The notes: generated by a model from the letters alone, not told the origin. DNA of 64,000 bases from Thiogranum sp. (GCA_030148805.1 JASBSS010000031.1:1-64000); one strand, 5' to 3'; positions 52,211-61,004 are shown, numbered from the stretch's first letter. Translations and numbers: made by a program.

Positions 52211-53250
52211 CGCGTCACTCCCGGGCGCTGGGAGAGAGGGGTGCGACCGTAGAGCGACTCGCTCGCCAGAATCACCAGGAAGATAATGCCCTGTAGCACC
52301 AGCACGGTGGCATCCGGCAGATCGTGGCTGCGTTGCAACAGGCCGCCGCTGGCGCGGATGCCGCCGAGCAGGAGCGCCACCGGAATGATGGCCAGCGGAT
52401 TGTGCCGCGCCAGAAAGGCCACCAGGATACCGGCGTAACCATAGCCGGCGTTGACCGAGCTGCTCAGGCGGCCGTGCACGGCAGCGACCTCCAGCATCCC
52501 GGCCACTCCCGCCGCGGCACCCCCCAACAGGCAGGCCAGGATCACCAGGCGGCCGACCGGCAGGCCGGCTAGGTAGGCCGCCCGCGGGTTGCCGCCGATC
52601 ACATCCATGGCGAAGCCCATGGTGCTGCGTCTGACCACCAGCCATAGCGTCAGGCAGGCAAGCAGGCCATAGGCCAAGCCCCAGTGCACGGAGCTCTCGG
52701 CGATGTTGCCGATCATGTTGTCGCTGCCTATCGGAACGCTGGCCGGCTTGTTGAGACTGGCGGGGTCGCGTAGCGGGCCGATCACCAGAAAGTTCAGGAT
52801 CGCGATGGCAATGTAGTTGAACAGCAGCGAGCTGATCGTTTCATTGACCCCGCGATAGTGGCGCAGGGCGCCGACGGCGGCCACCCACAGGCCGCCACAA
52901 GCCATCGCCGCCAGCAGCATCAGGCCGATCACCGCCACGGGGGCGAACACACCGTTGAGGCCGATGCCGACGAGCGCCGCGGCCAGCGCCCCGACCACCA
53001 CGGCACCCTCGCCGCCGATCACAATCAAGCCCACGCGCGCCGGCAAGGCCGTGCACATCGCCGTGAGCATCAGCGGCGAGGCGCGCACCAGGGTGTTCTG
53101 CCATGAGAACCAGCTGCCGAATGCGCCGCGATAAATGCTGTGATACACCTGCAGCGGGTTGTGTCCCGCCAGCGCGACGAACACGCCGAACAGCAGCAAC
53201 GAGACCACCAAAGCCGCCAGCGGGATCAACAGCGGCTCGAGCAGACGCAT
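52207..53250 (-). CDS. BMP-type ABC transporter permease (first permease)
   Basis: This 347-residue NupP/YufP-like permease has about ten helices. Signatures are SPLMLTAMCTALPARVGLIV, the segment VIGGEGAVVVGALAAALVG, GVNETISSLLFNYIAI and FAMDVIGGNPRAAYLAGLPV. ATG 53250 gives the normal N-terminus (MRLLEPLLIPLAALVVSLLL); the upstream part of the frame belongs to the binding protein in another frame. It lies 22 bases after the binding protein gene and overlaps the second permease start. Confidence 0.92.
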   Translation of the reverse strand: MRLLEPLLIPLAALVVSLLLFGVFVALAGHNPLQVYHSIYRGAFGSWFSWQNTLVRASPLMLTAMCTALPARVGLIVIGGEGAVVVGALAAALVGIGLNGVFAPVAVIGLMLLAAMACGGLWVAAVGALRHYRGVNETISSLLFNYIAIAILNFLVIGPLRDPASLNKPASVPIGSDNMIGNIAESSVHWGLAYGLLACLTLWLVVRRSTMGFAMDVIGGNPRAAYLAGLPVGRLVILACLLGGAAAGVAGMLEVAAVHGRLSSSVNAGYGYAGILVAFLARHNPLAIIPVALLLGGIRASGGLLQRSHDLPDATVLVLQGIIFLVILASESLYGRTPLSQRPGVTR

Positions 53251-53272
53251 ACGATCGCCACCCGTCGGGTCA

Positions 53273-54385
53273 TCAGCCCTTGGTCGTACCGATAACACCT
53301 TCCACCAGCCAGTCCATGCTCTCGAGCGTGATGTCCGTCTGCCCGTGCTCGACCCCTTCGGCGATGACGAGCTTGCCGGTGTTGTCTTTGATCGGCCCCT
53401 TGTAGACGACCATGGAGCCGTCCATGAATTTTTGCCGCACGGCGTCCGCCGCCTGTTTCGCGGCGGCGGAGACGGCCGGACCATAACCGGAGCTTTTGAC
53501 GATGCCCTCGCGCAGCCCGCCGCGCACCAGGTTCGGGATTTCGGCGTTGGCGCGGATCAATTCGGCATAATCGATGTAGACCTTGGCCCAGTTCCACTCC
53601 GAGCCGGTGAGAAAACCCCTGGGCGCGAGCGCCGACTGGTCGGTGTGGTAGCCGCAACAGTACACGCCGCGCTTTTCCGCCGTCTCTACCACCACTTTCG
53701 GGCTGTCCACATGACAGGTCAGCACATCGATACCCTGATCGACCATGCTGTTGGCCGACTCGGCCTCCTTCACCGGATTCGACCAGCCGCCGGTGAACAC
53801 CACCTGCGTGGTGATCTGCGGATTCACGCTGCGCGCGCCCAGGGTGAAGCTGTTGATGTTGCGCAGCACCTGCGGAATCGGGATCGCGGCGATGTAGCCC
53901 AGCTTGCCGGTCTTGCTCGCGTGCCCGGCGACGATTCCCGCGAGATAGACCGGCTCGTCGATATAGCCGAAATAGCTGCCGACGTTCCTGGGGTGCTTAC
54001 TCGCATCCCACAGCCCGCCACAATGCAGAAACTTCACTTCGGGATATTTTCTCGCCACTTTCAGAATATGCGGATCGAAATAGCCGAAGGAGGTGGGAAA
54101 CAACACCTGCGCGCCATCCAGGTTGATCATGCTTTCCATGGTCTTGACCACTTCGATGGTCTCCGGCACGTTCTCCTCGTCCACGGCTTTCACCCAGTCG
54201 AGCCTGGCCACCGCTGACTTGCCTTCGAAGTGCGACTGGTTGTACCCATAGTCGTCGCGCGGACCGACATAGATGAATCCCATGCGTACTTTCGACTGGG
54301 CCCAGGCGGCGCGCGACCCCAGCCCCGCCACCGCCGACGCGGCGCCGGCCGCGACGATACCTTTCAACAAGCTACGACGCTTCAT
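53273..54385 (-). CDS. BMP family ABC transporter substrate-binding protein
   Basis: This 370-residue periplasmic binding protein has a Tat-like signal (MKRRSLLKGIVAAGAASAVA, ending RAAWA). The BMP/PnrA fold is shown by VRMGFIYVGPRDDYGYNQSH, FPTSFGYFDPHILKVARKYP, GSYFGYIDEPVYLAGIVAGH, TGKLGYIAAIPIPQVLRNIN and ANSMVDQGIDVLTCHVDSPK. The FGY...DEPVYLAG segment is the Med/BMP family mark. Most members bind nucleosides or purines; some bind other small molecules. It follows the Tsx-like porin gene and precedes the permeases. Operon context points to a ureide or amide ligand. Confidence 0.92.
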   Translation of the reverse strand: MKRRSLLKGIVAAGAASAVAGLGSRAAWAQSKVRMGFIYVGPRDDYGYNQSHFEGKSAVARLDWVKAVDEENVPETIEVVKTMESMINLDGAQVLFPTSFGYFDPHILKVARKYPEVKFLHCGGLWDASKHPRNVGSYFGYIDEPVYLAGIVAGHASKTGKLGYIAAIPIPQVLRNINSFTLGARSVNPQITTQVVFTGGWSNPVKEAESANSMVDQGIDVLTCHVDSPKVVVETAEKRGVYCCGYHTDQSALAPRGFLTGSEWNWAKVYIDYAELIRANAEIPNLVRGGLREGIVKSSGYGPAVSAAAKQAADAVRQKFMDGSMVVYKGPIKDNTGKLVIAEGVEHGQTDITLESMDWLVEGVIGTTKG

Positions 54386-54446
54386 GCTGTTCTCCTTTGT
54401 TGGCCCGCTGGGCGCGTTTAGTGGCCCACCGGGCGCGGCGATTGAC

Positions 54447-55223
54447 TTACCAGATCCACTTGAGCATCGCCTGCGCGACATCTTCGTCCACGCCCTTGAT
54501 GCCGAACTTGTTACGCCAGATCTGATACTCGATACCGGCCTGCAGCGTGCCGGGGGAGCCGAAGAACTTGCCCACATCCAGCAATAGGCGCGGCGCGGTG
54601 ATGATGTTGTCCTCTTTCGGATCGTTCCCCCAGGCATAATCGAAAAAACCCTCGAACGACCACGAGGTGCTACCGATCGCGAACGGCAGCAGCCACACCA
54701 GCGTCACCTGACTGCCGATGTCGTTCCCCGAGCCATTCTCCTGACGGACGTAGTAGTTGATCTGCGCCACCGGCATTTTGGGAATCGTCAGATCGACCGC
54801 CAGGCCATAGAGATAGTTGGTGAAACCGTTGCCCATCTCCAGGGTGCTGGTGAGCAGGACGTCCTTGATCGGACCGGCGGACAGATCCCGGCCGCTGAGC
54901 GCGCTCAGGCTCAGGCGCGGCGACAACTCGGCATACAACTCGGTGCCGGTATCATCCCCCTGGCGGTCGGCGTTGGTGACGTCCAGAAAAAAGAAATTGT
55001 CACCGTACTTCCAGCCGTTGACGTGCTCGAGCGTGATCACCGAGCGGGTGGAGTCGCCCAGCTCGTACTGGGTGCCGTAAAGATACTGGACGTTGGTGGA
55101 GCTCCAGTTGGCACTACCGGCTTGGGCCACCGGTAGCGCCAGAGTTAGGAAAACGGCGCCGATCGCCCGGGCGCAGGCCCGGCTTGGGGACGAGGCCCCG
55201 GGAACAGGTACGTACTGACTCAT
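54447..55223 (-). CDS. Tsx-like outer-membrane channel
   Basis: This 258-residue protein has a signal peptide (IGAVFLTLALPVAQAG) and a 12-strand barrel pattern. WSSTNVQYLYGTQYELGDST at the start, ITLEHVNGWKYGDNFFFLDV, and the end YQIWRNKFGIKGVDEDVAQA followed by MLKWIW match the Tsx/OmpK nucleoside-channel group. It would admit the substrate for the BMP transporter through the outer membrane. It is the first gene of the eight-gene operon, preceded by the palindromic operator at 55262-55287. Confidence 0.85.
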   Translation of the reverse strand: MSQYVPVPGASSPSRACARAIGAVFLTLALPVAQAGSANWSSTNVQYLYGTQYELGDSTRSVITLEHVNGWKYGDNFFFLDVTNADRQGDDTGTELYAELSPRLSLSALSGRDLSAGPIKDVLLTSTLEMGNGFTNYLYGLAVDLTIPKMPVAQINYYVRQENGSGNDIGSQVTLVWLLPFAIGSTSWSFEGFFDYAWGNDPKEDNIITAPRLLLDVGKFFGSPGTLQAGIEYQIWRNKFGIKGVDEDVAQAMLKWIW

Positions 55224-55555
55224 AGTGGATGCTCCGATTGTTATCTGCTCTGTTCTATTGAATGCAATGTTGTATACAACATTGCATGTAACATGCCAGT
55301 TGTAATGCGGAGCCGGAGAATGACGATTACGAGAAAGTTACCTATTGTTTTTCATGGAACTTTACAATATAAACAGCCATGGGCAACGATGCTCTCCAGT
55401 GCCGGGACCCACGCAGTCGTGCCTTTATTCTGTGCGCTCTGGTATAACATTGCCTCGGCGTGGTGCGGTGGCCCTGGGCCCGGCGGCGGCGCGGCGGGCC
55501 GGATCGCGTTGCGCAGCGCCGCGGATGTTTTTTGCAGTGGGGTAAGGAGACCGGT
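55224..55555. other. 332-base divergent control region of the amide-uptake operon
   Basis: The region separates the Tsx-like gene from the GntR regulator. It contains the 26-bp palindrome at 55262-55287 and an AT-rich stretch up to about 55375 suitable for promoters. The remainder toward the regulator is GC-rich and carries no gene that I can support. Confidence 0.6.
55262..55287. promoter_or_regulatory. perfect 26-bp palindromic operator, candidate GntR/FCD site
   Basis: ATGCAATGTTGTA is followed directly by its exact reverse complement. The core TTGTATACAA is the shape of operators used by FadR/VanR-subfamily GntR proteins, and the regulator gene is adjacent. The site is 39 bases upstream of the Tsx-like start, where binding would block transcription. 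Confidence 0.8.
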
Positions 55556-56266
55556 TTGAACAAAAGACACCTTTCAGGGCAGCAGATCTACCAGCGCCTG
55601 CGCGAAATGATCATGGATTTCGATCTCTCCCCGGGCAGTCGCGTGACCGAGCAGGAACTGGCCGACCGTTTCAAGGTCAGCCGCACCCCGGTGCGTCAGG
55701 CGTTGCAACGGTTGGAAGCCGAGGGCCACGTGCGGATACGGCCCAAGCAAGGCTGTTTCATTCGCGCGGTGGATATCGAAAGCATCAGCGCGCACTACGA
55801 CGTGCGCATCGCGCTGGAGACCATGGCGGTGGAACTGGCCTGCCGTCACATGCCCGACGCCGAGCTGGAAGCGCTGGCCGAGTACTGGGATCCCGACAAC
55901 CGTCTGTCGGCCGCAGGCCGCTCCCCGCACATCAGCGTGACGGAGGAATCGTTTCATCTGCGTATCGCCGAGGGTAGCGGCAACCCGGTCCTGGCGCACT
56001 ATCTCCAGGACGTGAACGATCACATCCGCATCATTCGCCGGCTCGGGTTCCCGGACGAGCAGAGTATCCAGGATACTTACGAGGAGCATCACGCCATCTG
56101 CCGGCTGCTCCTGGCGCGCGACGCCACGGCGGCGCGCGAGATGATGGCCGAGCACATCCGCAAAAGTCAAAGCATCGCCCGCAAGGTCACCCTCGATCAG
56201 CTGGAGCAACATCGCAGGCGCAGCGCCAAACCCAGGCGCACGGCCCGCCGTCAGGCCGTGCGCTGA
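55556..56266 (+). CDS. GntR family regulator with FCD ligand-binding domain
   Basis: This 236-residue regulator has an N-terminal winged helix (QIYQRLREMIMDFDLSPGSR, LADRFKVSRTPVRQALQRLE, GHVRIRPKQGCFIRAV) and an all-helical FCD domain with metal-ligand histidines in EESFHLRIAEGSGN, TYEEHHAICRLLL and MAEHIRKS. TTG 55556 has AGGAG six bases upstream and gives the proper N-terminus. It most likely represses the divergent eight-gene operon through the palindrome and responds to an imported metabolite. The acetamidase gene follows tail to tail. Confidence 0.92.
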   Translation: MNKRHLSGQQIYQRLREMIMDFDLSPGSRVTEQELADRFKVSRTPVRQALQRLEAEGHVRIRPKQGCFIRAVDIESISAHYDVRIALETMAVELACRHMPDAELEALAEYWDPDNRLSAAGRSPHISVTEESFHLRIAEGSGNPVLAHYLQDVNDHIRIIRRLGFPDEQSIQDTYEEHHAICRLLLARDATAAREMMAEHIRKSQSIARKVTLDQLEQHRRRSAKPRRTARRQAVR

Positions 56267-56274
56267 GTCGCCGA

Positions 56275-57663
56275 TCAGGGCGCGGTGTCGGCGAACACCC
56301 GCTTTTCGATCACGCCATGGACACCCCAGTTGCCGTCGACCACCTGGGTCACGCCGAAATCGGCCGCCACCGACATCAATGATATCGCCTCGTCCTCGCT
56401 CAGCCCCTTGGCGGTCATGAGGAAATGACGCATCTTCCTGAAGGCGTCGCGCATCGCGTTGTCGATGGAAGATTTGGAGTAGATCTCGCTCTGCGCCTTC
56501 TCCCCTAGTTCCTGCAGATAATTGGCGTAGCTGAAGCCGTGCACCACCCATTCGGAGTCGGTCTCCAGCAACGGATAGTCCAGACCTTCCAGCGAGGTGC
56601 CGGCGAGCGAATCCTTCTTGTGCAGGATGACCTGGACCACGCCGGTGAGCGAGGTTTCGATGGCCGTACCCGCCAGCTCCGAATCGCCCTGGGCCGCGTG
56701 CGGATCGCCGGCGCTCAGCAACGCCCCCTTCACCGCGACCGGATAATACATGGTGCCGCCTTTGCCGATGCGCCAATCGTCGATATTGCCGCCGAAATAC
56801 CCGGGCGGTATGGAGTCGACGAAGTCCGCCTCGGCCGGCGCCACGCCCATGGTGCCGAAATGAGGTCTGATGGGCACCCGCACGCCGGTCAGCACATCGG
56901 TGTTCTTGGTGATGGTGCTGTGATCGACCGGCACCCCGGGATAATCGATCTTCTCGTGCAACACGCCGTCGGGATCGGTCTGGGGCACCCAGCGGTAGTT
57001 GTAGACGGCCTTGGCCCAGTCCCGGTTGCCGGTGGCGTCGATTTCATAGATGGTGATCACCTCGCGCGGCTTCGGCTCCTCGAGCATGTCGTTGTAGTGA
57101 TAGCCCCACCAGGCCGCGGCGTTGCTGCCGAAGGTCTTGCCGGCATACTTGGGGTTGCCCGACGGGCGCGGCTGCACGTCCAGAATCCGCACCTCCAGCA
57201 CGTCGCCGGGTTCGGCGCCACAGACATACACCGGACCGGTCAGCACGTGCACGCCAAAACCCTCGCCGGCACCGCGGCCGTAGATCGATGCGTCCATCGG
57301 CCCGGCGCCGCGGCGGTCAACGCCCTTGTCGCCCTTTTTCCATTTGAATACGCTCTCGGCGCCGGCGTCGCCCGAGACCATGCGCTCGGCATCGTCGTTG
57401 GCGTGGTGGGTGAGCGTCTCCAGGGTGACGAAATCGCCGGAATTGACCACCGCCCGCGGCTGCCGCCCCTTGCTGAAATACCCCCAATGAACCGTTTCGC
57501 TGTTCGCCGCGAGGTAATGATGGGTTGCGCTCGTCGGCTTACTGGAGCATTTCACCTCGGCTTGCGCCGCGCTCACCCCGGCGTCCGTGAGAAACGGGAG
57601 CAGGGCGAGACCATAGGCGAAAGACCGGCTGGACGGTCGCTGGAAGTTGCTTTTGTTGTACAC
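56275..57663 (-). CDS. exported acetamidase/formamidase family protein (FmdA/AmdA)
   Basis: This 462-residue protein belongs to the FmdA/AmdA amidase family that hydrolyses formamide, acetamide or similar short amides. Family landmarks are ETVHWGYFSKGRQPRAVVNS, PVYVCGAEPGDVLEVRILDV, HFGTMGVAPAEADFVDSIPP, GYFGGNIDDWRIGKGGTMYY and GDPHAAQGDSELAGTAIE. Unlike the cytoplasmic FmdA proteins it has a clear signal peptide (LALLPFLTDAGVSAAQA), so it acts in the periplasm. The GTG at 57663 has GAGGTGA seven bases upstream; the ORF upstream of it is Pro/Arg-rich and unlikely. Its location beside the amide operon suggests release of ammonia from amides before uptake. Confidence 0.88.
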   Translation of the reverse strand: MYNKSNFQRPSSRSFAYGLALLPFLTDAGVSAAQAEVKCSSKPTSATHHYLAANSETVHWGYFSKGRQPRAVVNSGDFVTLETLTHHANDDAERMVSGDAGAESVFKWKKGDKGVDRRGAGPMDASIYGRGAGEGFGVHVLTGPVYVCGAEPGDVLEVRILDVQPRPSGNPKYAGKTFGSNAAAWWGYHYNDMLEEPKPREVITIYEIDATGNRDWAKAVYNYRWVPQTDPDGVLHEKIDYPGVPVDHSTITKNTDVLTGVRVPIRPHFGTMGVAPAEADFVDSIPPGYFGGNIDDWRIGKGGTMYYPVAVKGALLSAGDPHAAQGDSELAGTAIETSLTGVVQVILHKKDSLAGTSLEGLDYPLLETDSEWVVHGFSYANYLQELGEKAQSEIYSKSSIDNAMRDAFRKMRHFLMTAKGLSEDEAISLMSVAADFGVTQVVDGNWGVHGVIEKRVFADTAP

Positions 57664-58042
57664 GTTACTGTCACCTCGGTATGGGTTGTTATGTCGGGAA
57701 CAACCGGCTAGCAAGCTCTGCGCCAGCCCCGCCAGGCGGCTGTGGTGACAGGCTGGAGGAGATTGAAAACTCAACGTAAATGCTATTTGCGCGCGTCCAA
57801 GCCACGGCGCCCGCCAAAGGTGCCGATGCGCGCTCGAAGGGCGGTCCGGCGACAGGTGGTGCGCAACCCCGGTGCAGGACTGGTTGGGTTCTCGCGGCCA
57901 CGCAGGGCCGTTGCACCTGCCTGGTCATCGGCAACCCGTTCTGGTGAGCGCCGGCGCGATTTCCTTGACCGCACCCCCCAATCGCACCCCCCAATCGCAC
58001 CCCCCAGTCGCACCCCCCAGTCGCACCGATAAGCGCCGCGTG
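57664..58042. other. 379-base intergenic region containing tandem repeats
   Basis: This region lies upstream of the amidase and downstream of the YkvA gene, both on the minus strand. It contains the 13-base tandem array at 57970-58027. The open frames here are low-complexity and I do not support any of them. A promoter for the amidase is expected in 57664-57780. Confidence 0.6.
57970..58027. repeat. 13-base tandem repeat array
   Basis: Four full copies of CGCACCCCCCAAT (the last two with AGT for AAT) are followed by a six-base partial copy. The array lies between the YkvA gene and the amidase and is not coding. Confidence 0.9.
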
Positions 58043-58426
58043 CTACCCGCTGGCCAGTTGCCATAGCCAGAACGCCACCGAGAGCAGCGCGACCCCCCAG
58101 ATGAGAACAATCACCGCCGCAGCCCGCCGGCTGCGCGGCATTTCGAACGCCTGACGGGCCGCCGCCTCTTTGCACTGCGCCCACAGATCCGCAGGAATCA
58201 GGCGGATCGCCAGCCAAATCCCCAGCGGCAGCAACAACAGATCGTCCAGGTAACCCAGTATCGGAATGAAGTCGGGGATCAGGTCGATCGGACTCAGCGC
58301 GTAGGCGACGACGAGGGCGATCAGGACTTTCGCCAACCGCGGAACCCGCGGGTCTTTCATCGCCAGATAAAGCGCGCGGATATGCTGTTTCAGCGCAGCC
58401 GCCCAGGTTTTCAGCGTCGCCGCCAT
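58043..58426 (-). CDS. YkvA family (DUF1232) membrane protein
   Basis: The 127-residue protein has the DUF1232 core ALYLAMKDPRVPRLAKVLIA, then ALSPIDLIPDFIPILGYLDD, the signature from which the family is easily recognised. Two further hydrophobic stretches follow (LLLLPLGIWLAIRLI, AAVIVLIWGVALLSVAFWLW). Function is unknown. The frame is open to 58471; ATG 58426 gives the usual N-terminus. It stands alone, with the repeat array immediately downstream. Confidence 0.88.
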   Translation of the reverse strand: MAATLKTWAAALKQHIRALYLAMKDPRVPRLAKVLIALVVAYALSPIDLIPDFIPILGYLDDLLLLPLGIWLAIRLIPADLWAQCKEAAARQAFEMPRSRRAAAVIVLIWGVALLSVAFWLWQLASG

Positions 58427-58572
58427 CAGGCCACCGATCCCGTCACCACGCGCCCCTCGCCCCGTCCCCAACGCACTGCCGTCGGTCAGCCCGGTGCGGG
58501 CTTGCGCCGCGTGCCGGTGTCATTCCCGGCCTGGCCCAGGCCACCCGCCCCGCATCCCGACCCATTCGACCG

Positions 58573-59391
58573 CTACGCCTGATCCAGAACGTGCGTCAGC
58601 ACGGTATCGATCGCGCGCATCACGCCAGCCGACTTGCTGGCGTCCAGCACATCGGCGTGCGGCGAGGCGAAGCGCCCGGCATCGTTATCGAAATATTCCC
58701 CCGTGGCGCTCCTGAATTCATCCGCCAGCGCGGCACGCACCAGGATGTCAGCCCCTTTGCGGACATCGCCGCCCGCCAGGCCGAAACCCTCGCGAACCAT
58801 CTTGGTCCCCAACAGCGAGCCGGGATTGACCGCCACGACAACCGGGCCCTCAGCGCCCAACGCGAGCCCCGTCCGGCGCGACCACATCAGCAACGCCAGC
58901 TTGCTCTGGGCATAGGCGGCATAGTCATCGGCCAGTCGACGCCGGCCGCCCAGCGCCGCCTCGTCGACCGGGGACTGGGCCGCGGAAGCCACGTTGACCA
59001 CCCGCCCGTCCGGGCCGATCAAGGGCAACAGCCTGCGCGTCAACAACACCGGCGCCAGCGTATTGACCGCAAAGCGCACGTCCAGCCCGTCCTCGGTGAT
59101 GGGATCGGGGGCGCGAAACACCCCCGCGTTGTTGATCAACACATCCAGGCGCGCATGCCGGGCGGCGAGCGCGCGCGCCAACGCCTCCACCTCGCGCAGG
59201 CGCGACAGATCGGCGCGATAACCTTCCACCTGGCCGCGCCGCGCTGTCCGGGAAAGGGCTTCCTCCACCGCCGCGAGCTTATCGGCATTGCGCCCGTGCA
59301 GCAGCACGCGGTGACCCAGCGCCACCAGCATCGCCGCCGTCTCCAGCCCGATTCCGTCGGTCGATCCGGTGATCAGAAGGGTTTTTGGCAT
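58573..59391 (-). CDS. short-chain dehydrogenase/reductase
   Basis: This 272-residue SDR oxidoreductase has the cofactor-binding TGSTDGIGLETA, the NNAG motif in VLINNAGVFRAPDPI, a Ser in VVNVASAAQSPVD and the active-site YxxxK in YAAYAQSKLALLMW. It resembles the retinol-dehydrogenase-like or WW-domain-like SDRs that act on lipophilic alcohols and ketones, but the substrate cannot be assigned. The open frame extends upstream to 59943; ATG 59391 gives the normal Rossmann start (MPKTLLITGS). It follows the zinc-ADH-like gene in the same direction. Confidence 0.9.
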   Translation of the reverse strand: MPKTLLITGSTDGIGLETAAMLVALGHRVLLHGRNADKLAAVEEALSRTARRGQVEGYRADLSRLREVEALARALAARHARLDVLINNAGVFRAPDPITEDGLDVRFAVNTLAPVLLTRRLLPLIGPDGRVVNVASAAQSPVDEAALGGRRRLADDYAAYAQSKLALLMWSRRTGLALGAEGPVVVAVNPGSLLGTKMVREGFGLAGGDVRKGADILVRAALADEFRSATGEYFDNDAGRFASPHADVLDASKSAGVMRAIDTVLTHVLDQA

Positions 59392-59483
59392 CCGTCCGCT
59401 CTTGTCCTTGCACCCGTTAGCGCGCAGCCACACCGTCGGCGCGTGCGCCCCATTGCGTGGAGATTCAACGGCAAGACATCGCC

Positions 59484-60521
59484 CTACCAGCCTTCCAGAA
59501 CCAGCTTGCCGATGGATCGACCGGACTCCAGCTCGGCGTGCGCCCGCTTCAGGTTGGCCGCGTTGATCACGCCCAGATTCTTTCCCAGCGTGGTCTGGAC
59601 ATACCCGTCGTCGATCAGCTCGGAAACCCGGTTCAGCAGCTCCCCCTGCATCTCCATGTCCGCGGTCTGGAACATCGAACGCGCGAACATGAACTCGATG
59701 TGCAGCGACTGGCTTTTCGGTTTCAACTGCATGACATCCAGGGCGCCGGGGTCGTCGATCAAGGCGATCTTGCCGAACGGCGCCAACAGTTCGGGATAGC
59801 GGTCGAAATAACCGGCGGTTCCGTTCAGGCTGGCGACATGCGTGACCGGCCCGAGCCGGACCTTGGCGATCAACGCTTCGATCTGCGGCGGCAGGGGCCG
59901 GCTGTGGTCGATCACATACTGGGCTCCCAAGCGCTGCACCCACGTCCGGGTAGGATCACGCGAGGCGGTGGCGATCACCGTCGCGCCGGTGATCGCCCTG
60001 ACCAGCTGCACCAGGATCGAACCCACACCCCCCGCCGCGCCGACCACCAGAATCACCTCATCGCTTTTCTCCCGCGAGCCCGGCGCCTGGCGGCCTATCG
60101 CGAGATGCTCGAACAACAGCTCCCAGGCGGTGATGCTGGTCAGGGGCAGGGCGGCCGCCTCGGCATCGGTGAGGCTGGCGGGCGCGTGGCCGACGAGACG
60201 CTCGTCGACCAACTGGTACTGCGCATTGCAGCCGGGGCGATTGAGATCGCCGGCATAGAAGACCCGGTCGCCCGGCTTGAAGCGCGACACCGACAGGCCG
60301 GTCTCGACCACCTCGCCCACCGCGTCCCAGCCGATCACCTTGAATTCGCCCGTCGGCGGCGCGGCCTTGCGGCGGACCTTGTAGTCGACGGGATTGACCG
60401 CGATCGCCCTGACCTCGACCAGCAGGTCGTGGCCGGTCGCCACGGGCTGCGGCAGATCCAGATCCAGTAGCGCGGCGGGATCACTGATGGGCAGGGACTT
60501 TTCGTAACCAACCGCCTTCAT
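59484..60521 (-). CDS. zinc-binding-type alcohol dehydrogenase family (quinone-oxidoreductase-like)
   Basis: The 345-residue protein is a medium-chain dehydrogenase of the NADPH:quinone-reductase-like group. It begins MKAVGYEKSLPI, then VRAIAVNPVDYKVR, IGWDAVGEVVETG, FKPGDRVFYAGDL and the dinucleotide site VVGAAGGVGSILVQL. It lacks the catalytic and structural zinc cysteines of true alcohol dehydrogenases, as usual for this subgroup. It may detoxify enones or quinones. It is 24 bases downstream of the SRPBCC gene and likely co-transcribed with it. Confidence 0.9.
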   Translation of the reverse strand: MKAVGYEKSLPISDPAALLDLDLPQPVATGHDLLVEVRAIAVNPVDYKVRRKAAPPTGEFKVIGWDAVGEVVETGLSVSRFKPGDRVFYAGDLNRPGCNAQYQLVDERLVGHAPASLTDAEAAALPLTSITAWELLFEHLAIGRQAPGSREKSDEVILVVGAAGGVGSILVQLVRAITGATVIATASRDPTRTWVQRLGAQYVIDHSRPLPPQIEALIAKVRLGPVTHVASLNGTAGYFDRYPELLAPFGKIALIDDPGALDVMQLKPKSQSLHIEFMFARSMFQTADMEMQGELLNRVSELIDDGYVQTTLGKNLGVINAANLKRAHAELESGRSIGKLVLEGW

Positions 60522-60545
60522 GGGGTGCGCCTCGTTGCTGCTCTC

Positions 60546-61004
60546 TCAACCGTTGTCGGGGATTTCCGGCTCGACCAGCCTGGCGAGCTGCTCCAGCGAC
60601 TCCTGCCAGCCCAGATAACACATCTCGACGGGGATCACCGCGGGAATCCCTTCCTGGACGATGCTGAGATCCGTGCCACAGGATACGGTTTCCAGCTCGA
60701 CCGACACAAGCATCTGACCGGGAAGGCCCGGGTCGTCGAAGCCGTCTGTGTAGCGAATCCGCTCATTGGGCACCAGCTCCAGATACTGGACGGTGAACGC
60801 GTGCTCGCTGCCAGTCCCGAAGTTGGTGAAAGACATCCGGTAACCCCCGCCGACGCGCACGCCCATTTCGTGGACCCTGCCGGTGAATCCATACGGCGGC
60901 AACCAACGTTCCAACGCGCTCTTGTCTGTGAAGGCCTTGTAGACCCGCTGCGCGGGTGCCCGCAACACCCGGTGCAAACGGACGGTACCTGTTTCCTGTT
61001 TCAT
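60546..61004 (-). CDS. SRPBCC/AHSA1-like domain protein
   Basis: The 152-residue protein has the START-like SRPBCC fold typical of the AHSA1 group: TVRLHRVLRAPAQRVYKAFT, DKSALERWLPPYGFTGRVHE, RIRYTDGFDD and GWQESLEQLARLVEPEIP. Such proteins bind hydrophobic ligands or partner proteins, and no enzymatic function is evident. The ATG at 61004 with AGGGG upstream gives the usual N-terminus. It precedes the zinc-ADH-like gene in the same direction. Confidence 0.88.
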   Translation of the reverse strand: MKQETGTVRLHRVLRAPAQRVYKAFTDKSALERWLPPYGFTGRVHEMGVRVGGGYRMSFTNFGTGSEHAFTVQYLELVPNERIRYTDGFDDPGLPGQMLVSVELETVSCGTDLSIVQEGIPAVIPVEMCYLGWQESLEQLARLVEPEIPDNG

